Shown: positions 1 through 4,397 of the stretch, piece by piece | How the letters are laid out: every line of letters starts with the position of its first letter | How positions within the stretch are numbered: the first letter of the stretch is position 1 | Source: a bacterium | Lineage (GTDB): Bacteria; BMS3Abin14 | Assembly: GCA_022865845.1 (NCBI GenBank) | Contig: JALHUC010000400.1 | Location: forward strand, 1-5,391 | DNA length: 5,391 nt | Direction of reading: 5' to 3' | The notes under the pieces: generated by a model | Told to the model about the DNA's origin: nothing | What the model saw: only the letters and a program-made list of their open reading frames with translations | Databases searched by the model: none | Position numbers and translations under genes: made by a program

Positions 1-59
1 CGACCGAGCGCAACGCAGTAGACATGCCCGTATTCGCCGCCGCAGTAGAAGGCTGGTGA
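1..59 (+). CDS. C-terminal end of an unidentified upstream gene (partial)
   Basis: The third forward frame is open from the window edge (first full codon at 3) and ends at TGA 57-59, giving the tail TERNAVDMPVFAAAVEGW. Eighteen residues are too few to name a family, and I do not recognise it. The reading is supported by the 32-bp gap to the next start codon at 92, a spacing typical of an operon, and by the absence of any other gene ending in that gap. It could also be a chance open frame, because so little of it is visible. Confidence 0.4.
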   Translation, partial: TERNAVDMPVFAAAVEGW

Positions 60-91
60 GAATTGCGGGTTAAGGAAAGGATGGTGCGGTA

Positions 92-655
92 ATGATAAGC
101 AGGAGAGATTTTATGAACCGATTAGGGAAGGGTCTGGCTTTGGCCTGGGCCGGTTTCCCCATCGTATTTTCCACAAAAGAGGCCTTCGCTGTTACCAACG
201 AAGCGACTTTGAGGGTATATTCCTTTACGGAAGGCGGATATGTAATTATGGACAGGGTCGTTAAAAACAAAGACGAGTGGAAAAAGATACTTACAAAAGA
301 ACAGTATCGTGTACTTCGCGAACAGGGCACCGAGAGAGCCTTCACCAGCGAACTAAACGATAACAAGGATAAAGGCGTTTACCGTTGTGCAGGGTGCGGC
401 CTTGACCTGTTCTCCTCCGAGCACAAATTTGACTCCAGGACAGGGTGGCCGAGCTTCTGGCAGCCCATCGCACCCGAAAACGTGGGAGTCCAGGAGGACA
501 ACAGCCTTTTCACGCGCAGAACAGAGGTACACTGTCCCCGCTGTGATGGTCACCAGGGACACATCTTCGATGATGGGCCCAAACCTACCGGGCTTCGGTA
601 CTGCATCAACGGGGTCGCGCTGCAGTTTGTATCGGAAAAGGAAGCGAAAGGCTGA
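92..655 (+). CDS. msrB: Exported peptide-methionine (R)-S-oxide reductase MsrB, one-Cys type
   Basis: MsrB reduces methionine-R-sulfoxide in oxidized proteins back to methionine. The 187-residue product begins with a Tat-like signal: SRRDFM at residues 3-8, a hydrophobic stretch at about 14-27, and a plausible signal peptidase site after AFA at 31-33. The MsrB domain runs from about 58 to 182. Its zinc ligands are two CxxC pairs, C99/C102 (CAGC) and C148/C151 (CPRC). The GWPSF signature is at 118-122, and the catalytic cysteine C171 lies in RYCIN after GHIFDDGPKPTG. The usual resolving cysteine just before GWPSF (SGCGWPSF in E. coli MsrB) is replaced by T117, so regeneration probably needs an external thiol reductant. 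Most MsrB proteins are cytoplasmic; this one is predicted to act in the periplasm or at the membrane. The ATG at 92 is preferred because it includes the twin arginines, but Met8 at 113 has the better ribosome binding site. The family call is secure; the location is inferred. Confidence 0.95.
   Translation: MISRRDFMNRLGKGLALAWAGFPIVFSTKEAFAVTNEATLRVYSFTEGGYVIMDRVVKNKDEWKKILTKEQYRVLREQGTERAFTSELNDNKDKGVYRCAGCGLDLFSSEHKFDSRTGWPSFWQPIAPENVGVQEDNSLFTRRTEVHCPRCDGHQGHIFDDGPKPTGLRYCINGVALQFVSEKEAKG
101..107 (+). promoter_or_regulatory. Strong Shine-Dalgarno for an internal msrB start (Met8 at 113)
   Basis: AGGAGAG at 101-107 sits seven bases (counting from AGGAG) before the in-frame ATG at 113. The upstream ATG at 92 is preceded by AAGGAAAGGA at 72-81, which is a usable site but about 10 bases away. 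Initiation at 113 would remove the RRDF twin-arginine motif. It would leave a short basic n-region (MNRLGK) before the same hydrophobic core, which looks like a Sec signal. Confidence 0.5.
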
Positions 656-704
656 TTTAACTCAGAGTAGGCGAAGGAATACGGGAGAGGGGTAGCGTCC
701 TTGT

Positions 705-800
705 TGTCATTGCGAGGAGCCCTGAGCTATTCCGGGGGCGACGCGGCAATCCCAGGCAATTACCGAGATCGCTTCGCATGGATTACGGCTCGCGATGACA
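705..800. repeat. Dispersed palindromic repeat of the GTCATTGCGAGG type
   Basis: The element opens with TGTCATTGCGAGGA (705-718) and closes with GGCTCGCGATGACA (787-800). The two ends are imperfect inverted copies: TGTCAT pairs with ATGACA and GCGAG with CTCGC, with one T:G wobble between them. The interior carries GGCAATCCC and GAGATCGCTTCGC, words typical of a palindromic, MITE- or REP-like element that I recognise from many deltaproteobacterial and related genomes. No coding capacity is present. In RNA it would fold into a long hairpin between msrB and the PLD-like gene, and may act as a transcript end or stability element. Its right terminus supplies an ATG at 795 that is in frame with the next gene. 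Confidence 0.75.
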
Positions 801-824
801 TTCGTATTTGTATTTCCCGATATT

Positions 825-830
825 TATAAT
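825..830 (+). promoter_or_regulatory. Candidate -10 box before the PLD-like gene
   Basis: A perfect TATAAT lies in an AT-rich stretch (about 800-870) between the palindromic repeat and the chosen start at 876. No good -35 box is visible at 16-18 bp upstream; the region there reads TTCGTATT. ATGACA at 795-800 resembles TTGACA but is 24 bp away, which is too far. The promoter is weakly supported. Confidence 0.3.
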
Positions 831-875
831 AGAACCTTTGTACTGACTGCTATACACTTATATTCACTTTTCTCC

Positions 876-2447
876 ATGAAAACACTTTCTAAACTGAAAA
901 CACGCTGCAAAATCATCCTGGCCGCGGTACTTACCACCGCGGTCGTCGTCGTACTACTTCCCATCCTTCTTTACACCACACCATCTTTGCCCCCTGGCAC
1001 CCATATCATCACCTCCCCCACAGGCATTGCGGCTGAGAGCATCCAACTTCTTATCGACGATACGGCATGGGACCCGGAAACCAACCGTAGGGTGATCGAT
1101 CAGGAAATTTTCGACGAGATCCTGGCCATGATCCACCGGGCCGACCAGTTCATCTACGTCGATCTTTTCCTCTGGAACCCGTGGCAGGGCAGCATCCCGG
1201 AGGAACACCGCCAACTGTCTCGGGAACTGGCTGAAGCGCTCATCGCCAGAAAAAAGGACCAGAGGGGACTGGATGTTATCGTACTATCAGACCCCATCAA
1301 CCGGATCTACGGGGGGCATGAACCGGAATTTTTCAAGGATATGGCCAAGGTGGGAATCCCCGTGGTTTTCACCGATCTTTCCGAGCTTCCCGATTCAAAC
1401 ACTATCTATTCGCCATACTGGGCTCTCACCGAAAAGTTTCTTAATGCTACATTTTTTTCAAAATGGGCCCACGAAAGACACTTTTCAAACCCCTTCGAAC
1501 GGGATGGTGATAAAATTTCAGCCCTGCAGTTTGGCCGAATGCTCATGTTTAAAGCCAATCACCGCAAAGTAGTTATCACCGGTTCCACGGAGCACGGCCT
1601 GGAAATGGCGGTGGGAAGCCTCAACACTGCGGACGGAAGCTCTGCCCACTCCAACCTGGCTCTTGCCGTCAAAGGCAAACCTGTTCTGGAAGCTCTACAA
1701 ACCGAGCTTGCGGCCCTTCGATGGAGTATCAAGCGAAAACAAAACGTCATCGTAGGTGCCACCGGCATGGCCGCCTTCAAGGCGGACTCCATCGAAAATA
1801 AGGCCGAGATGATCTCATCCATTTCTGATATCCGTCCTGATGGACCTGAGATCCAATGGCTCACCGAAGGAACGATTGCAAAGGCAATCATCAACCTCCT
1901 GGGGGAGGCTGGTCCAGAGGACAAGGTGCGCATCGCCATCTTCTACCTGTCCGAGCGTGGAGTCATCGAAGCCCTCAAGGGGGCCATCACCAGAGGAGCT
2001 TCGGTGAGGGTTGTACTGGATGCGAACCGGGACGCTTTCGGGATGAAGAAGATCGGAGTACCCAACCGTCCAGTAGCAGCCGAGCTCATGAAGTTATCCA
2101 CCGACCACGATGTTGATATCCGCTGGGCAGATACCCACGGGGAGCAGTTCCACACAAAAGCCATGTCCATCACCTTCAAGGAGTCCGGGGAACCTGCATT
2201 CATAACCGGATCCGCCAACTGGACCCGCAGAAACATCGGTGACTTTAACATGGAGGCCAACCTCCTGATAAAAAACGCTGGCGAAGTCACCCAGGAGTTT
2301 AATATTTATTTCGACAGGATCTGGAGCAACTCTGACGGCTTGACCCACACCCTTCCCTATGAGGCTTGGGAAGAGAAAGGGTTTAAAGGGTTCATCAAGA
2401 CCGGAGTTTACAGATTCCAGGAACGGTTCGGGTTGGGAACATTTTAA
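876..2447 (+). CDS. Membrane-anchored phospholipase D-like protein with two HxK motifs
   Basis: PLD-superfamily enzymes cleave or transfer phosphodiesters using two HxK motifs; members include cardiolipin synthases, phospholipases and nucleases. The product from ATG 876 is 523 residues. Residues 13-33 form one hydrophobic segment after a basic start (KLKTRCK), suggesting an N-in anchor or uncleaved signal with the enzyme part in the periplasm. The first motif is H229-R-K231 followed by GSLN at 247-250. The second is H426-T-K428 followed by GSANWTRRN from 445. The Asp that normally ends HxKx4D is G236 in the first and T433 in the second; the catalytic His and Lys are kept in both. The frame can be extended to an ATG at 795, but that codon lies in the repeat terminus and encodes an unlikely leader, so 876 is preferred. 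No good Shine-Dalgarno is seen at 876. The superfamily is confident; the substrate is unknown. Confidence 0.85.
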   Translation: MKTLSKLKTRCKIILAAVLTTAVVVVLLPILLYTTPSLPPGTHIITSPTGIAAESIQLLIDDTAWDPETNRRVIDQEIFDEILAMIHRADQFIYVDLFLWNPWQGSIPEEHRQLSRELAEALIARKKDQRGLDVIVLSDPINRIYGGHEPEFFKDMAKVGIPVVFTDLSELPDSNTIYSPYWALTEKFLNATFFSKWAHERHFSNPFERDGDKISALQFGRMLMFKANHRKVVITGSTEHGLEMAVGSLNTADGSSAHSNLALAVKGKPVLEALQTELAALRWSIKRKQNVIVGATGMAAFKADSIENKAEMISSISDIRPDGPEIQWLTEGTIAKAIINLLGEAGPEDKVRIAIFYLSERGVIEALKGAITRGASVRVVLDANRDAFGMKKIGVPNRPVAAELMKLSTDHDVDIRWADTHGEQFHTKAMSITFKESGEPAFITGSANWTRRNIGDFNMEANLLIKNAGEVTQEFNIYFDRIWSNSDGLTHTLPYEAWEEKGFKGFIKTGVYRFQERFGLGTF

Positions 2448-2449
2448 AT

Positions 2450-2484
2450 GCAGCACGCAGAACACAACACGCAGGACGCAGTAA
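2450..2484. repeat. Heptamer tandem array 1, unit GCAGNAC
   Basis: Five consecutive 7-bp units begin two bases after the PLD-like gene's TAA. Units include GCAGCAC, GCAGAAC and GCAGGAC; the third (ACAACAC) and last (GCAGTAA) are degenerate. The period of seven is exact, without indels. On the minus strand the unit reads CTGCGTN. It is non-coding and is one of six heptamer arrays in the window. Confidence 0.6.
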
Positions 2485-2533
2485 ACCTTTGAAACGGTGA
2501 AAAATATAAAATCCATGAGCGGCCTCAAGCAAG

Positions 2534-2615
2534 CCGCAGAGTGCGCAGGAAAAACAAAACTAGAAAGGTTAAACTCTGATCTGATCAGGTTTTCTCCGCG
2601 TCCCCTGCGCCTCTA
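2534..2615. repeat. Imperfect palindromic intergenic element with inner CTGATC palindrome
   Basis: The left arm AGAGTGCGCAGG (2538-2549) is complementary, apart from one extra T, to the right arm CCTGCGCCTCT (2604-2614). Between them lies a tight inner palindrome, CTGATC-T-GATCAG (2576-2588), flanked by AAAC and GTTT. The left arm words (CCGCAGAGTGCGCAGG) resemble GCGCAGAGTTCGCAGAGG at 3878-3895, so this belongs to a dispersed CGCAGAG family. It may end the PLD transcript or only be a REP-like element; the four-base T run after the inner hairpin is too short for a confident intrinsic terminator. Confidence 0.5.
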
Positions 2616-2670
2616 GTGAGTCACGTTTTCAATGTGACGAACGAGCGCGAGGAAGATTTAATCGCACCTA

Positions 2671-2678
2671 AGGAGAGG
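2671..2678 (+). promoter_or_regulatory. Ribosome binding site fixing the MaoC start at 2682
   Basis: AGGAGAGG lies a few bases before ATG 2682. The same frame stays open upstream to a GTG at 2616, but that codon has no Shine-Dalgarno, abuts the palindromic element and would add 22 residues not typical of the family. Confidence 0.8.
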
Positions 2679-2681
2679 AAT

Positions 2682-3119
2682 ATGACTTCAGACATCAGGA
2701 AACAACTACTAGCGGGTGTCAAAGCAGGAGATAGTTTCTCCGTGACCCGGACCTTCGACGAAGATGGCATGCACCTTTTCACCGGGGTTTCCCATGACCA
2801 CAACCCGATCCACTTAAACAAAGAGTATGCCTCGGCCAAGGGATTTGATGGCTTGGTCTGTCACGGCCTTCACGTGGGTGGTCTTGTCACGGAGATCGGC
2901 GGGCAATTGTCCATGCTGGCAGCCGGGATGAACTTCCGGTTTAGGCGTCCGGTGTACTTCGGTGACACTGTCACATGCACACTGACCATCGACGAAATGG
3001 ATACCAGGGGCCGTGTCAAATGCACTGCTCTTTTCGTCAACCAGAAGGATGAGACGGTCATAGAGGGACAGCTGTTTGGCACTTTACCGAACGATGCGGA
3101 AAAGGCCATTATCGCTTGA
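2682..3119 (+). CDS. MaoC-like hot-dog hydratase ((R)-specific enoyl-CoA hydratase type)
   Basis: The 145-residue product has the size and motifs of single-domain MaoC/PhaJ-type hydratases, which add water to trans-2-enoyl-CoA to give (R)-3-hydroxyacyl-CoA in the cytoplasm. The hydratase motif is DHNPIH at 39-44: D39 and H44 match the catalytic Asp-x4-His pair of PhaJ. GLVCHGLHVGGL at 57-68 is the following helix, with the usual HG pair at 61-62. GMNFRFRRPVYFGDTV at 82-97 is the characteristic hot-dog strand and turn. No signal peptide or membrane segment is seen. No fatty acid, PHA or acyl-CoA gene is adjacent, so its pathway is open; broad-specificity hydratases and thioester-binding relatives share this fold. 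The reading frame stands alone between two repeat-bearing intergenic regions. Confidence 0.88.
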   Translation: MTSDIRKQLLAGVKAGDSFSVTRTFDEDGMHLFTGVSHDHNPIHLNKEYASAKGFDGLVCHGLHVGGLVTEIGGQLSMLAAGMNFRFRRPVYFGDTVTCTLTIDEMDTRGRVKCTALFVNQKDETVIEGQLFGTLPNDAEKAIIA

Positions 3120-3155
3120 AAACATTGATATTTTACCGCCAAATACACGGATTGT

Positions 3156-3195
3156 CCGCCATAGCTCGAAGAGGGACGGTGGAAGGAACGCAGAG
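3156..3195. repeat. CCGCCATAGCT hairpin element, copy A
   Basis: CCGCC (3156-3160) pairs with GGTGG (3178-3182), with one G:U wobble, around an inner GCT/AG stem and a GAA-containing loop. GGAAGGAACGCAGAG follows. The element is closely similar to 3850-3885, where the outer stem is the perfect CCGCC/GGCGG. Conservation of the pairing despite a base change suggests a structured dispersed repeat rather than chance. It lies about 37 bp after the MaoC stop. Confidence 0.55.
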
Positions 3196-3240
3196 AGAAT
3201 ACAGCATTAATAATTACTGGAAAAAATAGACAAATTTTAT

Positions 3241-3291
3241 TTGACCTTAATCTATGTTAATGCTCAATTAGGAATACTCAATCCTGAATTG
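3241..3291 (+). promoter_or_regulatory. Candidate promoter and operator-like inverted repeat before the SWIM gene
   Basis: About 100 bp before the gene are strongly AT-rich (about 3198-3300). TTGACC at 3241-3246 matches five of six bases of a -35 box; the hexamer 17 bp downstream, TCAATT, is a poor -10 box. Overlapping it is an inverted repeat, CAATTAGGA (3265-3273) and TCCTGAATTG (3282-3291), with one bulged base and an 8-base centre. This could be a repressor site or a leader hairpin. The evidence is composition and pattern only. Confidence 0.35.
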
Positions 3292-3328
3292 ATTTAACCG
3301 ATCACTGAAGTTAGACAAGGAGCTACCC

Positions 3329-3679
3329 ATGGGAAAAGAGGAGATCACTCTTCTAGCCAGAAGCGGAACCGATGATCCGTTCAAGGTCACTTTCACCAAA
3401 GATGAGGATAAGCTGACCATCACCTGCACCTGTCCGGAGGGGGTTCATGGCGAGTTTTGCCAGCACAAGTTCCGCGTCGCCTCCAACGACATAATGGTGC
3501 TCCAACATCCTGGTCAGAACAGCGCTATGCTTAGTGCCCACGTGTGGGTCATTGAGTCCCCAATATCGGACAAACTCATCAAGCTGCTTCAACTACAAGG
3601 CGAGGAGGAGCAAGATGAGGATGCCATCAGCAAAGCCGAAGCTGAGATCGGTACGGCTATGCGAGAGGGGACAGTGTAA
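3329..3679 (+). CDS. Small standalone SWIM zinc-finger protein
   Basis: The 116-residue product carries the SWIM signature CxCx(n)CxH as C33-x-C35-x8-C44-x-H46. A beta-rich lead-in (FKVTFTKDEDKLTITC) sits before it, as is usual for SWIM fingers. SWIM domains bind zinc and mediate DNA or protein contacts; in larger proteins they accompany SNF2 helicases and MuDR-type transposases. Here there is no partner domain. Residues 47-90 hold a moderately hydrophobic segment, and the tail from about 92 is acidic and helix-prone (GEEEQDED, then SKAEAEIGTAMREG). No signal peptide is seen, so it is probably cytoplasmic. AAGGAG at 3317-3322 gives ideal spacing to ATG 3329, and the gene has its own AT-rich upstream region. 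The stop codon lies inside a perfect inverted repeat. The cellular role is unknown. Confidence 0.8.
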   Translation: MGKEEITLLARSGTDDPFKVTFTKDEDKLTITCTCPEGVHGEFCQHKFRVASNDIMVLQHPGQNSAMLSAHVWVIESPISDKLIKLLQLQGEEEQDEDAISKAEAEIGTAMREGTV

Positions 3680-3700
3680 GTTGCCAGGCAACTTACACTG
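3672..3700 (+). terminator. Perfect 14-bp inverted repeat spanning the SWIM stop codon
   Basis: CAGTGTAAGTTGCC (3672-3685), one central A, then GGCAACTTACACTG (3687-3700) form a perfect 14+1+14 palindrome. The TAA stop (3677-3679) is in the left arm, so a terminating ribosome would cover the hairpin. The bases after it (AGTGTCTAGTTT) contain no long T run, so it is not a textbook intrinsic terminator. It could still stabilise or end the mRNA, or be a protein-binding site. Confidence 0.6.
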
Positions 3701-3702
3701 AG

Positions 3703-3730
3703 TGTCTAGTTTCTAGTGTCTGGTGTCTAG
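3703..3730. repeat. Heptamer tandem array 2, unit TGTCTAG
   Basis: Four exact-period 7-bp units start two bases after the stop-codon hairpin: TGTCTAG twice, with TTTCTAG and TGTCTGG between them. Rotated, the unit is CTAGTGT, sharing CTRG with array 4 at 4330-4378. An A run follows. It is non-coding. Confidence 0.65.
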
Positions 3731-3793
3731 AAAAAACAGGACACAAAACGCAGGAGAAGATCAAAAGCAAATTAACCGCAGGGTAAATTTCAA

Positions 3794-3939
3794 TTCTGGG
3801 TAAGGGCCAGTTGCTATTACAGCGATCAAGGCGTCTCTCGCAGCTTGTCCCGCCATAGCTGAAAGCGACGGCGGAAGGCGCAGAGTTCGCAGAGGAAGGC
3901 TTTAATCCTGGGTTAACGCCTGTTGCCATAACCGCGATG
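3794..3939 (+). repeat. Degenerate direct repeat, 34 bp, two copies
   Basis: Positions 3794-3827 and 3906-3939 align without gaps at 25 of 34 positions. Both share CTGGGT near the start, GTTGC in the middle and GCGAT near the end. GCAGGGTA also occurs near both copies (about 3779 and 3949). Hairpin copy B lies between them. The stretch from 3731 to 3963 holds these repeats and no gene that I can support. The repeat may be an old duplication or the remains of a dispersed element. Confidence 0.45.
3850..3899. repeat. CCGCCATAGCT hairpin element, copy B
   Basis: CCGCC (3850-3854) pairs perfectly with GGCGG (3870-3874), with an inner GCT/AGC stem and a GAA loop. GGAAGGCGCAGAG follows, then a second CGCAGAGGAAGG word. 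It matches copy A at 3156-3195 base for base over most of its length, including ATAGCT and CGG-GGAAGG, with small indels in the loop and tail. Confidence 0.55.
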
Positions 3940-3963
3940 TAATCCACAGCAGGGTAGATCTAA

Positions 3964-4239
3964 ATCAGTGAGAAGGACGGTTCCTACCGTATCGATTTCG
4001 AGGCCATGGCCGCCCACCTTTTCGCACTGAAGCAGAAAGCGGATCGATCAGGAATAGGTATACGGTGGGTGATCTTCGATCCCAAACTGCAGCCGTATCT
4101 ATTTGCCACGACAACCGGCCCGCTTCTCAAAGAAAATAATATCTCCTTTTCAAAAAAAAGCTCCTGGGTCCGCCATGACGAGCATTACCATGTGGATTTT
4201 ATAGTGGCGTGCGAATCACTGGAGAGTGGAGTAAAATAG
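3964..4239 (+). pseudogene. 5'-truncated remnant of a murein endopeptidase gene (MepA/M74-like)
   Basis: Penicillin-insensitive murein endopeptidases of the MepA (M74) family cut peptide cross-links in peptidoglycan in the periplasm, using zinc held by histidines and an aspartate. The recognisable feature is WVRHDEHYHVDF at residues 54-65 (counted from ATG 4006), matching the C-terminal W-x-x-H-x-x-H-x-H metal-site motif of E. coli MepA (WYGHHDHFHV). Family-like sequence continues upstream of the ATG: YRIDFEA is readable at 3985-4005, back to an in-frame TAA at 3961-3963. The ATG at 4006 is therefore an internal methionine. About 91 residues remain, against roughly 270 for the intact family. 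The signal peptide and the N-terminal zinc ligands (H113 and D120 in E. coli MepA) are absent, and no suitable ribosome site precedes the frame. The break lies next to a repeat-rich stretch. It is almost certainly non-functional; expression of a small peptide cannot be excluded. Confidence 0.65.
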
Positions 4240-4254
4240 AGGGGTTAAATAACG

Positions 4255-4321
4255 GTACCCAGTACCCAGTACCCAGTACCCAGTACCCAGTACCCAGTAC
4301 CCAGTACCCAGTACCCAGTAC
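4255..4321. repeat. Heptamer tandem array 3, unit GTACCCA, about 9.6 perfect copies
   Basis: Nine identical GTACCCA units plus GTAC run for 67 bp with no substitution, starting 15 bases after the endopeptidase remnant's stop. On the minus strand the unit is CTGGGTA. Perfect identity implies recent expansion, by slippage or conversion, and predicts copy-number differences between strains. It is not a CRISPR, because there are no spacers. Confidence 0.95.
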
Positions 4322-4329
4322 ATTAGTAC

Positions 4330-4378
4330 CTGGTTCCTGGAACTAGAGACCTGGAACATGGAAGCTGGAACTCGGAAC
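4330..4378. repeat. Heptamer tandem array 4, degenerate unit CTGGAAC
   Basis: Seven exact-period units follow the perfect array after an 8-base join. Three are CTGGAAC; variants are CTGGTTC, TCGGAAC, ATGGAAG and TAGAGAC. It ends 19 bases before the SRAP start, so arrays 3 and 4 together fill nearly the whole region upstream of that gene. No promoter is recognisable within it. Confidence 0.75.
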
Positions 4379-4397
4379 TGAACGCGGAGCGTTCCCC

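Noticed and set aside
795..875. Longer PLD-like start at ATG 795
   Set aside because: The codon lies in the terminus of a dispersed repeat, there is no Shine-Dalgarno, and the added residues do not look like a signal or family sequence.
1559..2528. Several antisense open frames opposite the PLD-like gene
   Set aside because: They are shadows of a strongly supported plus-strand gene, with no recognisable motifs and no start signals.
2576..2592. Intrinsic terminator at the CTGATC palindrome
   Set aside because: The stem is only six AT-containing pairs with a one-base centre and is followed by just four T; reported only as part of a palindromic element.
2616..2681. GTG start for the MaoC gene
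   Set aside because: It has no ribosome site, whereas ATG 2682 has AGGAGAGG at the right distance and gives the usual family length.
3693..3947. Minus-strand open frame of 84 codons across the repeat region after the SWIM gene
   Set aside because: It runs through a heptamer array, a hairpin element and the direct repeats, has no ribosome site that I can see, and its translation resembles no family.
4255..4378. Possible CRISPR array
   Set aside because: Units are 7 bp, directly abutting and without spacers, and no cas genes are present.
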